Of a stretch of 64,000 nucleotides of DNA, positions 25,936 to 34,291 are shown one piece after another; the stretch's first letter is position 1; the number at the start of each line of letters is the position of its first letter. The stretch covers positions 1,582,321 through 1,646,320 of the forward strand of contig CP031964.1 in NCBI GenBank assembly GCA_003443635.1. The letters are read 5' to 3'. The position numbers and the translations under genes are program-made. Source of the DNA: Flavobacteriaceae bacterium. Lineage in GTDB: Bacteria > Bacteroidota > Bacteroidia > Flavobacteriales > Flavobacteriaceae. A model generated the notes under the pieces. The model ran no database searches, had not been told where the DNA came from, and saw nothing but the letters and a program-made list of their open reading frames with translations.

Positions 25936-26511
25936 ATGAAAAAATTAATATTAATAATAGCGATTATAGTAACACCGTTAATGTCTTTTGCACAAAATGG
26001 ATTGTTTGATAAATATGAAGATATGAAGGGAGTAACTTCTGGAGTTTTAAATCAAAAAATGTTCTCAATGCTAGCAAGCATTAACATTAACTTTGATGAT
26101 CCAGATAGTCAGGCTCTTTTTGATGCAGCAAAAAAGATTAAGAGCGTTAATTTTATAACTACTGGAGATGAAAGTATTTCTAAAAGTATGAAAGCAGACG
26201 TAGATAGATATCTTAAAAGTTCTAATTTAGATGAATTAATGCGCTTTAAAGATGGAGATCAAACAGTGAAATTTTATGTTAGAGAAGGCCGTAATGAGAA
26301 TGAAATAAAAGAATTATTGATGTTTGTTAGTGGACTTAAAGAACTTACAAAAGGTCAAGATATTACGATTAACGGAGAGAAGAGAGATATAGAAACAGTT
26401 ATGGTATCTGTTCTTGGAGATATAGACCTTAGAGAAATATCTAAAGTTTTAAACTCAATGAATATTCCAGGTGGAGAGCATTTAAAGAAAGCTGGAGAAA
26501 ATAGAAACTAA
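25936..26511 (+). CDS. DUF4252 domain-containing secreted protein
   Basis: A 191-residue protein with a cleavable signal (residues 1-19, ending SFA-Q). The rest matches the DUF4252 pattern: MFSMLASININFDDPDSQAL, IKSVNFITTGDES, a charged helix, and VSVLGDIDLREISKVLNSMN at the end. DUF4252 proteins are periplasmic or surface proteins of unknown role in Bacteroidota. It is the third gene of the sigma operon, 9 bp after the candidate anti-sigma gene, and is paired with a second DUF4252 lipoprotein. Confidence 0.82.
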   Translation: MKKLILIIAIIVTPLMSFAQNGLFDKYEDMKGVTSGVLNQKMFSMLASININFDDPDSQALFDAAKKIKSVNFITTGDESISKSMKADVDRYLKSSNLDELMRFKDGDQTVKFYVREGRNENEIKELLMFVSGLKELTKGQDITINGEKRDIETVMVSVLGDIDLREISKVLNSMNIPGGEHLKKAGENRN

Positions 26512-26521
26512 ACATAAATTA

Positions 26522-27067
26522 ATGAATTCATCAATCAAAAACCTTGTAAAGTCACTCCTCATAGTTATAGTTTTAACAAGCTGTGACTATGGAGAGACCT
26601 TACAAGCGTATTTCGTCACTAAACAAGAAACTCCAAACTTTATATCTATAGATATTCCAACTAGTTTTGTAAATATAGATAAAGTAACATTGACCAAAGA
26701 TCAAGAAGAAGCTTATGAATCTATAGATAAACTAAATATGTTAGGATACACTATTTCTGATGATAATATAGAAGAATATAATACAGAGTTAGAAAAGGTA
26801 AACCTTATATTAAAAGATGAACGTTATCAAGAACTTTTGAGAGCAGGTAATACTACTGATGGGAAAATTGTTATAAAGTATATTGGAACAGAAACTGAAA
26901 TTGATGAGCTTATTATTTTTGGGAGTGCAACAGATAGAGGTTTCGCTATTGTACGTGTTTTGGGTAATAATATGAAACCAGCACAAATAATGACATTAGG
27001 AGACGTTATACAAGATTTAGATTCTGAAGAAAATAATGTACAAGATTTTATGAAATTCTTTCAATAG
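26522..27067 (+). CDS. DUF4252 domain-containing lipoprotein
   Basis: A 181-residue lipoprotein (IVLTSC, Cys21). The body has the same order of elements as the preceding gene but is strongly diverged: PNFISIDIPTSFVNID, an acidic helix, ELIIFGSATDRGFAIVRVLG and MTLGDVIQDL. It lies 10 bp downstream and is the last gene of the ECF operon. One soluble and one lipid-anchored member of the same family suggests a pair acting in the envelope, possibly as sensor or target of the sigma pathway. Confidence 0.75.
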   Translation: MNSSIKNLVKSLLIVIVLTSCDYGETLQAYFVTKQETPNFISIDIPTSFVNIDKVTLTKDQEEAYESIDKLNMLGYTISDDNIEEYNTELEKVNLILKDERYQELLRAGNTTDGKIVIKYIGTETEIDELIIFGSATDRGFAIVRVLGNNMKPAQIMTLGDVIQDLDSEENNVQDFMKFFQ

Positions 27068-27085
27068 AGATTCAAAAAAATAACC

Positions 27086-27114
27086 CTTCAATCTTATAAA
27101 GTTATTGAAGTTTT
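27086..27114 (+). terminator. terminator of the ECF-DUF4252 operon
   Basis: Stem CTTCAAT / ATTGAAG (27086-27092 with 27104-27110) followed by TTTTATT, 19 bp after the last stop codon. Confidence 0.55.
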
Positions 27115-27129
27115 ATTATGTTAATGAAG

Positions 27130-27158
27130 AAAAACCTCCTCTGATCGGGAGGTTTTTT
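27130..27158. terminator. bidirectional terminator before the purB 3' end
   Basis: Stem AAAAACCTCC / GGAGGTTTTT with an 8-nt loop, next to the stop of the convergent purB gene at 27165. Confidence 0.85.
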
Positions 27159-27164
27159 AATATA

Positions 27165-28508
27165 TTATATTCCTGTATAATTAGAGGGTGTAATTACTTT
27201 AAGTTCAGATTTTATAGCATCACTTACTTCTAGAGTATCTATAAAACTAGCAATTGAGTTTTGTGTAATAGCTTCGTTAGTTCGAGTTAATCCTTTTAAT
27301 GATTCATAAGGATTAGGGTAACCTTCGCGACGTAAAATGGTTTGAATTGCTTCTGCTACTACTGCCCAGTTTTGTTCTAAATCGTCAGCAAATCTTTGAG
27401 CATTCAATAATAATTTATTTAAACCTTTTAAGGTTGATTTAAAACCAATTAATGTATGCCCAATAGGAACACCTACATTACGTAACACAGTACTATCTGT
27501 TAAATCACGTTGCATGCGGGATAGTGGAAGTTTAGCGGCTAAATGTTCGAATACTGCATTAGCAATCCCTAGATTACCTTCACTATTTTCAAAATCAATT
27601 GGATTTACTTTATGTGGCATTGCAGAGCTTCCTACTTCACCTTTTTTAATTTTTTGTTTAAAATAATCCATGGCTACATAGGTCCAGATATCTCTATCTA
27701 AATCAATGATAATAGTATTAATACGTTTTAAACCATCAAATAAAGCAGCCATATGATCGTAATGCTCAATTTGAGTAGTTGGAAATGAATGATGTAAACC
27801 TAATTTTTGTTCTACAAATTGAGTTCCAAAAGCTTTCCAATCAATATTTGGATAAGCAACTTTATGTGCATTGTAATTTCCTGTTGCTCCGCCAAATTTT
27901 GCAGCATTTGGAATATTTTTTAACCCGTTAAACTGTTGCTCTAAGCGTGTTACAAAAACTTCAATTTCTTTTCCTAGTCGAGTAGGAGAAGCTGGTTGTC
28001 CATGAGTACGAGCTAGCATTGAAATATCTTTCCATTCAATAGCTAGTTCTTTTAATTTTTCTAAAACAGAAGCGTATTCAAGAGTATAAACATCGTTTAT
28101 TGCATCTTTAATACTCAAAGGAATAGCTGTATTATTGATATCTTGAGAAGTTAATCCAAAGTGGATAAATTCCTTATATTCAGAGATGCTTAAAGCATCA
28201 AATTTTTCTTTAATAAAATATTCAACAGCTTTTACATCATGATTGGTGATACTTTCAATATTTTTAATAGCTAATGCATCTTCAGTCGAAAAATCTTTAT
28301 AAATAGCTCTTAACTTATCAAATAAACCTGTGTCAAAAGATTTAAGTTGAGGTAGAGGAATTTCACATAAAGCAATAAAGTATTCAATTTCAACCAGAAC
28401 ACGATATTTTATTAAAGCTTCTTCAGAGAAATAAGGTGCTAAAGATTCAGTTTTATTTCTATAGCGACCATCAATTGGTGAAATGGCATTAAGAGCAGTT
28501 AAAGACAT
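27165..28508 (-). CDS. purB: adenylosuccinate lyase
   Basis: Cytoplasmic enzyme that splits SAICAR to AICAR, and adenylosuccinate to AMP, releasing fumarate. It has 447 residues, as for the E. coli-type PurB. The superfamily signature GSSAMPHKVNPIDFENSEGN with the catalytic Ser loop is intact, along with ARTHGQPASPTRLGKE and the N-terminal SPIDGRYRNKT. A -7-like TATCTTTG lies upstream on its strand. It is divergent from the DUF1028 gene. Confidence 0.97.
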   Translation of the reverse strand: MSLTALNAISPIDGRYRNKTESLAPYFSEEALIKYRVLVEIEYFIALCEIPLPQLKSFDTGLFDKLRAIYKDFSTEDALAIKNIESITNHDVKAVEYFIKEKFDALSISEYKEFIHFGLTSQDINNTAIPLSIKDAINDVYTLEYASVLEKLKELAIEWKDISMLARTHGQPASPTRLGKEIEVFVTRLEQQFNGLKNIPNAAKFGGATGNYNAHKVAYPNIDWKAFGTQFVEQKLGLHHSFPTTQIEHYDHMAALFDGLKRINTIIIDLDRDIWTYVAMDYFKQKIKKGEVGSSAMPHKVNPIDFENSEGNLGIANAVFEHLAAKLPLSRMQRDLTDSTVLRNVGVPIGHTLIGFKSTLKGLNKLLLNAQRFADDLEQNWAVVAEAIQTILRREGYPNPYESLKGLTRTNEAITQNSIASFIDTLEVSDAIKSELKVITPSNYTGI

Positions 28509-28533
28509 AAATTATGCTGTTTTTTTGAAGTTG

Positions 28534-28541
28534 CAAAGATA
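28534..28541 (-). promoter_or_regulatory. -7 promoter element of purB
   Basis: The minus strand reads TATCTTTG, an exact TAnnTTTG match, 26 bp upstream of the purB ATG. No TTG at the ideal -33 spacing was seen. Confidence 0.45.
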
Positions 28542-28604
28542 ATTAATTCAGTGATCAAATAGGAAGAATAAATTATATATATTTAGCTTTTTAAATCTCA
28601 AAAA

Positions 28605-29588
28605 ATGAAATATTTCTACCTATTTGCTCTTGTTTTTTTATCACAAACAACTTTTGCACAATCTTATAAAAAATCAGAACCATTTACTCATACATATTCT
28701 ATTGTGGCTAGAGATGAAATTACTGGAGAAATGGGTGTAGCTGTTCAATCACACTGGTTTAGTGTAGGTACAAGCGTAGTATATGGAGAAGCGGGAGTAG
28801 GTGTGGTAGCAACACAATCGTTAACTAACCCTGCATATGGTCCAAAAGGCTTAGCTTTAATGAAACAAGGTTTATCTCCACAGCAAGCTTTAGATGCGTT
28901 GATTGCCAATGATGAAGGAGAACAATACAGGCAGATAGGAATGCTAGATGTTAACGGAAATGTAGCGACACATACCGGAAGTGCTTGTATTGCTGAAGCT
29001 GGGCATCGTCAAGGTAAAAACTATTCTGTACAAGCGAATTTAATGTTAAAGAATACTGTTTGGGATGCTATGGCAAATGCCTTTGAAGCAAGCAAAGGTC
29101 AATTATTTAGTGAACGTCTTTTAGCTGCTTTAAAAGCTGCACAAGCCGAAAAAGGAGATTTGAGAGGTAAACAATCTGCAGCGATATTAATTGTAAGCGG
29201 TACAGCAACAGGAAATAGTTGGGAAGATACATTAATGGATTTGAGAGTAGATGATAGCGATAATCCATTACAAGAACTAGAACGATTAATGAAAGTTGAT
29301 AAAGCTTATAATTTTATGAATAATGGAGATGTAGCAATGGAAGCTGGAGATTCTAAAAAAGCAGAGGAGCAATATTTGAGCGCTCAAAAATTATTTCCTG
29401 ATAATTTAGAAATGCAATATTGGTATGCTGTTAATTTATTAAATAGTAAAGATTTTAAGAAAGCGAATCCTATCTTAAAATCTATTTTTAAGAAAGATGA
29501 AAATTGGCGTATTTTAATTCCGCGTTTGGTAGATAGTAAACTATTAACACTTACTAAACTTGAGTTAGAAGCTGTAATGAAATTATAA
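28605..29588 (+). CDS. secreted DUF1028 domain protein with C-terminal TPR-like part
   Basis: A 327-residue protein with a cleavable signal (1-18, ending TFA-Q). DUF1028 covers about residues 25-225: HTYSIVARDEITGEMGVAVQ, GVVATQSLTNPAYGPKGLAL, HTGSACIAEAGHRQGKNYS, and SAAILIVSG. The fold is thought to be related to Ntn-hydrolases, but no activity is established. The last 90 residues (AMEAGDSKKAEEQYLSAQKLFPDNLEMQYW) look like two TPR repeats. It overlaps the convergent HEAT-like gene by 6 bp. Confidence 0.83.
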   Translation: MKYFYLFALVFLSQTTFAQSYKKSEPFTHTYSIVARDEITGEMGVAVQSHWFSVGTSVVYGEAGVGVVATQSLTNPAYGPKGLALMKQGLSPQQALDALIANDEGEQYRQIGMLDVNGNVATHTGSACIAEAGHRQGKNYSVQANLMLKNTVWDAMANAFEASKGQLFSERLLAALKAAQAEKGDLRGKQSAAILIVSGTATGNSWEDTLMDLRVDDSDNPLQELERLMKVDKAYNFMNNGDVAMEAGDSKKAEEQYLSAQKLFPDNLEMQYWYAVNLLNSKDFKKANPILKSIFKKDENWRILIPRLVDSKLLTLTKLELEAVMKL

Positions 29589-30152
29589 ATTAGCTTTTAT
29601 TTTTTTGATTAATTTTCTAGCTCTAGCCTTAAAACCAGCACTCTGAGAATAAAAATCACGTTCTAAAATATCTACTAACTCAGGATGAATCCAATTGTAT
29701 TCTTGACCTAAAAGATAAAGCGTATGCATAGCATAAGCTTTTGGTGCAATTTTCTCATCATTTATCATCCAATCAAAACAAGCTTCGGTTATTTTAGTTT
29801 TATGAGTTTCATTAATTACTGTTTTAAAACTAGATTCTTTTTTTGAATAGTGGGACGTAATTAAAAGTTCACAAATTTTTGCTACAGGACGTACAGCCGA
29901 ATCTAAGTGCACTTTATGTATATTATTGGTAAATGTGGTTAAAAAAGGAATAATAAGATCTAGCTGTTTGCTACAAGTAAACTCTAATACCCAAGCTGCT
30001 CGACATGAAACCTTGTCGTCAACCATGAATGTAATATTTATTAACTTAGGTAATAAATCTATATTGTTTATGACTAAGTTTGCTGCTGCTAATCTATGTT
30101 CCCTTAAAGCACTTACTTGAGTCAATTCTTTATATAAAGCATCAGTAGTCAA
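29583..30152 (-). CDS. HEAT-repeat-like helical protein
   Basis: An all-helical protein of 189 residues with paired helices resembling HEAT repeats (VSCRAAWVLEFTCSKQLDLI, APKAYAMHTLYLLGQEYNW). No catalytic motif. In related genomes such proteins near purB have been labelled adenylosuccinate lyase, but this sequence lacks all lyase signatures. The start appears to be TTG at 30152: no in-frame ATG occurs there, and the N-terminus then reads MTTDALYKEL. Function not known. Confidence 0.65.
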   Translation of the reverse strand: MTTDALYKELTQVSALREHRLAAANLVINNIDLLPKLINITFMVDDKVSCRAAWVLEFTCSKQLDLIIPFLTTFTNNIHKVHLDSAVRPVAKICELLITSHYSKKESSFKTVINETHKTKITEACFDWMINDEKIAPKAYAMHTLYLLGQEYNWIHPELVDILERDFYSQSAGFKARARKLIKKIKANL

Positions 30153-30225
30153 AAGGATTTTTTTATTACTTTTAAAGTTCTTAAAATACGATCGATCAAT
30201 ATAAAAACATTATAAAGATATACAG

Positions 30226-30699
30226 ATGAAAATTATAAAAAAAATATTGGTAGCACTACTGATTGTTTTAATAATTATGCAATTTTTTGGTCCAGATAAA
30301 AATGAAGGTTCTTTACAGGATATGACAGCATTTATAAATGATACTAATCCTCCAGAAAATGTAAAAACAATATTAGAGAATACATGTTACGATTGTCATA
30401 GTAGTTATACACGTTATCCTTGGTATAATAATATTACGCCTGTAAATTATTGGATGGCAGATCATGTAAGACATGGAAAAGGAGAACTAGATTTTTCTAA
30501 ATGGGATGCATATTCATTAAAAAGAAAAGACCATAAATTGGAAGAAGTGATTGAATTGGTTGAAGAAAAAGAAATGCCATTACCATCATATACATGGACT
30601 CATGGAGATGCAAGACTAAGCAAAGAACAAATTGAAAGTGTTATTGCTTGGGCAAACCAAACACGAATAAAATATAGTGTAGCGCCACAGCCACAATAG
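30226..30699 (+). CDS. heme-binding domain protein (Haem_bd, CxxCH)
   Basis: A 157-residue protein with an N-terminal membrane helix (about residues 4-21) that anchors it to the inner membrane facing the periplasm. The domain begins with a heme c motif in ENTCYDCHSSYTRYPWYNNI, followed by MADHVRHGKGELDFSKW and a C-terminal helix SKEQIESVIAWANQT. This is the Haem_bd family common in Bacteroidota, possibly an electron carrier or heme sensor. It stands alone, 73 bp before the glycosyltransferase gene. Confidence 0.85.
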   Translation: MKIIKKILVALLIVLIIMQFFGPDKNEGSLQDMTAFINDTNPPENVKTILENTCYDCHSSYTRYPWYNNITPVNYWMADHVRHGKGELDFSKWDAYSLKRKDHKLEEVIELVEEKEMPLPSYTWTHGDARLSKEQIESVIAWANQTRIKYSVAPQPQ

Positions 30700-30771
30700 G
30701 TTTTGAAATACTCAAATGAATATCTTCAAAAAAAAGGTTTCTTACTCTTTTTTATTTGATGCTTTATAATT

Positions 30772-32022
30772 ATGCATAAAAAACTATTAATTATTGGTTT
30801 TGTTTGGCCAGAACCTAAGAGCTCAGCAGCAGGTAGCCGTATGTTACAGCTTATCGAAATATTTCGCTCTCAAGAATACCAAATTACTTTTTCTAGTACT
30901 TGTGCAAAATTTGACAATGCTTTTGATTTAAAATCTATTGGTGTGCAACAAGTAGAAATAGAACTTAATGACCCCAGCTTTGATGTATTTATAAAAGAAT
31001 TGAATCCAGATGTCGTATTGTTTGATCGTTTTATGACCGAAGAACAATTTGGTTGGCGTATAGCTGAACATTGCCCAAATGCGTTACGTATATTAGATAC
31101 AGAAGACCTACATTGCTTACGAAAAGGGAGACAGCAAGCATTTAAAGATGAATCAACTTTAATAACTATTGAAATTGATAATAGTTATTTGTTTAATGAA
31201 ATTGCAAAGCGTGAAATTGCAAGCATTTATAGAAGTGATATAACCTTAATGATTTCTGAAGCTGAAATTGAAATTTTAAAAACAAAATTTAAAGTCGATA
31301 AAGCATTATTACATTATTTGCCCTTTTTGTTAGATGAAGTTTCTAGTGAAAGTATAACAACGCTTTTAAAATTTAAGGAACGTCAACATTTTATTACTAT
31401 TGGTAATTTTATGCACCCGCCTAATTATGACGCGATAGTGTATTTAAAACAAGAGATATGGCCATTAATAAGACAGCAGCTTCCAAAAGTGGAGTTACAT
31501 ATTTATGGTGCATATGTATCTCAAAAAGCAAAGCAATTACATAATCAAAACGAAGGATTTTTTATAAAAGGTTTTGTGGAAAATGTAAATGAAGTCATGC
31601 AAAAAAGTAAAGTATGTTTAGCACCATTGCGCTTTGGTGCAGGTTTAAAAGGAAAGCTAATAGATGCAATGCAAAGTGGAACACCGTGTATAATGACTTC
31701 TATAGCTGCTGAAGGGATGTTTGGAAATTTAAAACCAAATGGATTTATAACAGATTCATCTAAAACGTTTGCGAAAAAAGCTATAGAATTGTATTCTAAC
31801 CAAGAAGCATGGGAAATGTTTCAAAGCAATGGATTTAAAACTATTAATAACCGTTTTATTGGCGAGAATTTTAAAACTGTTTTTGTAAACAAATTAGAAA
31901 TTTTATTGAGTACTCTTAAAACACATCGTTTTCAGAATTTTACGGGACAAATGTTACACCACCACCAGTTACAAAGTACAAAATATATGTCGCGTTGGAT
32001 TGAAGAAAAACATAAACATTAA
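30772..32022 (+). CDS. glycosyltransferase, GT4-like (GT-B fold)
   Basis: A 416-residue cytoplasmic sugar transferase. The N-terminal half starts IIGFVWPEPKSSAAGSRMLQ, typical of group-1 transferases. The C-terminal donor domain has FITIGNFMHPPNYDAIVYLK, VELHIYGAYVSQKAKQL and the nucleotide-sugar-binding stretch KVCLAPLRFGAGLKGKLIDA followed by MQSGTPCIMTS. Acceptor and donor cannot be named. It is isolated from any polysaccharide cluster, so it may belong to a general glycosylation pathway. Confidence 0.85.
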   Translation: MHKKLLIIGFVWPEPKSSAAGSRMLQLIEIFRSQEYQITFSSTCAKFDNAFDLKSIGVQQVEIELNDPSFDVFIKELNPDVVLFDRFMTEEQFGWRIAEHCPNALRILDTEDLHCLRKGRQQAFKDESTLITIEIDNSYLFNEIAKREIASIYRSDITLMISEAEIEILKTKFKVDKALLHYLPFLLDEVSSESITTLLKFKERQHFITIGNFMHPPNYDAIVYLKQEIWPLIRQQLPKVELHIYGAYVSQKAKQLHNQNEGFFIKGFVENVNEVMQKSKVCLAPLRFGAGLKGKLIDAMQSGTPCIMTSIAAEGMFGNLKPNGFITDSSKTFAKKAIELYSNQEAWEMFQSNGFKTINNRFIGENFKTVFVNKLEILLSTLKTHRFQNFTGQMLHHHQLQSTKYMSRWIEEKHKH

Positions 32023-32093
32023 ACAAACAAAAAACGAACGTGATTGTAGGTTTATTAAATGTATATGTTAATTATTAAAGCAATGAATTAAAT

Positions 32094-32783
32094 ATGGAAG
32101 AGAAAAAATATACCATAATTAATGGTTATAAACATATACAATATGAGGCTGAATTATATACTCAAAAAAAATCACTTACTGAAAGTGAAGAATTTTATAA
32201 GTGGATAGATACAAGACGTTCAGTAAGAGAATATTCTAATCAACCTGTTTCTAAAACAATTATTGAAAATATAATAAAAACAGCTTCTACTGCACCGTCA
32301 GGAGCTCATAAACAACCCTGGACATTTTGTGCTATTTCTAATCAGGAATTAAAATCTAAAATACGTTTAGCTGCAGAAATTGAAGAAAGAGAAACATATT
32401 CTAATAGAATGAGTGAGCGTTGGCGCAAAGATTTAGCTCCTTTGGGTACAGATACTAACAAGCCATTTATTGAAGATGCACCTTGGGTAATTGTAGTTTT
32501 TAAAAGAGTATATGAATATGAAGATGATGTAAAGCATAATAATTATTATGTAAATGAATCTATTGGTATTGCTAGTGGAATGTTAATTACAGCAATACAT
32601 AAAGCAGGCCTGGTAACACTAACACATACTCCAAGTCCAATGAATTTTTTAACTAAATTATTAAATAGACCTAGTAATGAACGTGCTTTTTTATTACTAC
32701 CAGTTGGTTATGCAAAAGAAACTGCTTACGTTCCCGATTTAAAACGAAAAAGATTAGATGAAATTGCAGTATTTTATGAATAA
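32094..32783 (+). CDS. iodotyrosine-deiodinase-like flavoprotein (nitroreductase superfamily)
   Basis: A 229-residue FMN enzyme. The flavin-binding start RRSVREYSNQPV and TASTAPSGAHKQPWTF match, almost word for word as I recall it, animal iodotyrosine deiodinase rather than general nitroreductases. The three residues that hold the halotyrosine zwitterion in the human enzyme (Glu157, Tyr161, Lys182) have equivalents at Glu98, Tyr102 and Lys123 with identical spacing, and the C-terminal LLPVGYAKETAYVPDLKRKR also fits. Expected activity is reductive removal of iodine, bromine or chlorine from halotyrosines. It converges on the sirtuin gene with a 3-bp gap. There is no membrane helix, unlike the animal form. 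Confidence 0.82.
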   Translation: MEEKKYTIINGYKHIQYEAELYTQKKSLTESEEFYKWIDTRRSVREYSNQPVSKTIIENIIKTASTAPSGAHKQPWTFCAISNQELKSKIRLAAEIEERETYSNRMSERWRKDLAPLGTDTNKPFIEDAPWVIVVFKRVYEYEDDVKHNNYYVNESIGIASGMLITAIHKAGLVTLTHTPSPMNFLTKLLNRPSNERAFLLLPVGYAKETAYVPDLKRKRLDEIAVFYE

Positions 32784-32786
32784 TAT

Positions 32787-33473
32787 TTACAAGTTTTTTT
32801 TACTAATTAATGCTATAAATTTAGTCATTCCTTTCGTTGCTGGTTCAGCAATTACAGTAACTTTATTATTACTTTCCATAGCAGGTTTTGGATCTATATA
32901 ATAAATAGGAATATCCTTTGGAGCATAATGCATTAAACCTGCTGCAGGGTACACTTGCATAGAAGTACCGACGATTAATAAAATATCTGCAGTTTCACAA
33001 ATCTCTATTGCATGATCAATCATAGGTATTGCTTCTCCAAACCAAACAATATGTGGTCTTATTTGTCCATCTTTAGCACAAGTATCTCCTAAATTTAAAT
33101 CTTTTGTCCATGACATTATATCATTGTCATCCTTTGTACTTCTTGCCTTTAACAATTCACCATGTAAATGAATAATATTTGAACTCCCACCACGTTCGTG
33201 CAAATCATCAACATTTTGAGTAATAATAGTAACCTTATAATCTTTTTCTAATTCAGCTAAAGCAAAATGTGCTGCATTAGGTTTAACTTCTAAAAGCTGT
33301 TTCCGGCGTTGATTGTAAAAATCTAATACTAATTCAGGATTTCGAGCAAAACCTTGTGGAGAAGCTACTTCCATAACATCGTGGCCTTCCCATAGACCAT
33401 CAGCATCTCTAAAAGTATTAATCCCGCTTTCGGCACTTATACCAGCTCCTGTAAGTACAACAATATGTTTCAT
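32787..33473 (-). CDS. NAD-dependent protein deacylase, Sir2 family (SIRT5/CobB-like)
   Basis: A 228-residue sirtuin that uses NAD to remove acyl groups from lysines. NAD-binding GAGIS is at residues 9-13, QNVDDLH at 86-92 and catalytic His104 is in IHLHGE. Tyr53 and Arg56 in FYNQRRKQL form the Y-x-x-R motif that lets SIRT5-type enzymes accept succinyl and malonyl groups. The zinc-ribbon segment (about residues 110-140) keeps only one Cys where four are usual, so the structural zinc is probably lost. Confidence 0.9.
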   Translation of the reverse strand: MKHIVVLTGAGISAESGINTFRDADGLWEGHDVMEVASPQGFARNPELVLDFYNQRRKQLLEVKPNAAHFALAELEKDYKVTIITQNVDDLHERGGSSNIIHLHGELLKARSTKDDNDIMSWTKDLNLGDTCAKDGQIRPHIVWFGEAIPMIDHAIEICETADILLIVGTSMQVYPAAGLMHYAPKDIPIYYIDPKPAMESNNKVTVIAEPATKGMTKFIALISKKNL

Positions 33474-33584
33474 AGCTTTAAAAGTAATAATAACTTTATT
33501 TAATTACGATCTAATTTGTTCCTTTTTTAGGTGAAACGGATTTGCATTTTGTTTTTCATTAAATTGCAATTCATTTTAATTTTT

Positions 33585-34238
33585 ATGACTGATATAAAAC
33601 TTTTAGAACATCTTGAATCTTATCTTACAGAGCAGCGTTTAGAGCGTTTTAATAGAGTTATTTCGCAACGCACTAAACATTTTACAGTTGCTACAGAAGA
33701 TGTATATCAATTGCACAATACGAGTGCTGTAATACGTAGTTGTGATGTATTTGGTATTCAGGAAGTTAATATTATAGAAGAACGAAATACTAAACGAATA
33801 GATCGAGAAATTGCAATGGGAGCCCAGAAATGGGTTGATTTAAATCGATTTAATTCTGTTGAAAACTGCATTAATAAATTAAAACAAAACGATTATCAAA
33901 TTATAGCTACAACACCGCACACTAACGATTGTTTACTTAATGAATTTGATGTGACTAAAAAATCTTGTTTTTTCTTTGGAAGAGAAACAGAAGGTTTATC
34001 CCAAGAAGTGATTGATAATGCCGATTGTTTTTTAAAGATACCAATGTCTGGCTTTACAGAGAGTTTAAATATATCTGTATCTGCAGCAATTATATTACAA
34101 CATGTAACCACAAAACTTAAACAAACAAATATAAACTGGAAATTAACACTTGAAGAACAGCAAGAAAAACGTTTAGATTGGTGTAAGAAAACAATAAAGA
34201 GTTATGAAGATATAATGACTCGTTTTTATGAAAAATAA
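33585..34238 (+). CDS. TrmH-family RNA 2'-O-methyltransferase
   Basis: A SPOUT-fold methyltransferase of 217 residues, most like TrmH (tRNA Gm18). Motif 1 is TSAVIRSCDVFGIQEVNIIE; motif 2 and 3 are CFFFGRETEGLSQEVIDNAD and IPMSGFTESLNISVSAAIIL, forming the knotted SAM site. The start at ATG 33585 is preferred to a GTG 54 bp upstream, which would add a hydrophobic stretch foreign to the family. The exact target RNA is inferred from the family. Confidence 0.87.
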   Translation: MTDIKLLEHLESYLTEQRLERFNRVISQRTKHFTVATEDVYQLHNTSAVIRSCDVFGIQEVNIIEERNTKRIDREIAMGAQKWVDLNRFNSVENCINKLKQNDYQIIATTPHTNDCLLNEFDVTKKSCFFFGRETEGLSQEVIDNADCFLKIPMSGFTESLNISVSAAIILQHVTTKLKQTNINWKLTLEEQQEKRLDWCKKTIKSYEDIMTRFYEK

Positions 34239-34291
34239 TTTTTTTGTACTTTTAAATCAAACGGATTTATAATAAACTAACTCTTTAAAGC

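Noticed and set aside
32094..32783. BluB (lower-ligand synthase of B12) as identity of the nitroreductase-like gene, given the B12 locus nearby
   Set aside because: The substrate triad and C-terminal motif match iodotyrosine deiodinase, and the gene is 9 kb from the B12 genes.
33531..33584. GTG start adding 18 residues to the TrmH-family protein
   Set aside because: The added stretch is hydrophobic and not part of a cytoplasmic SPOUT enzyme.
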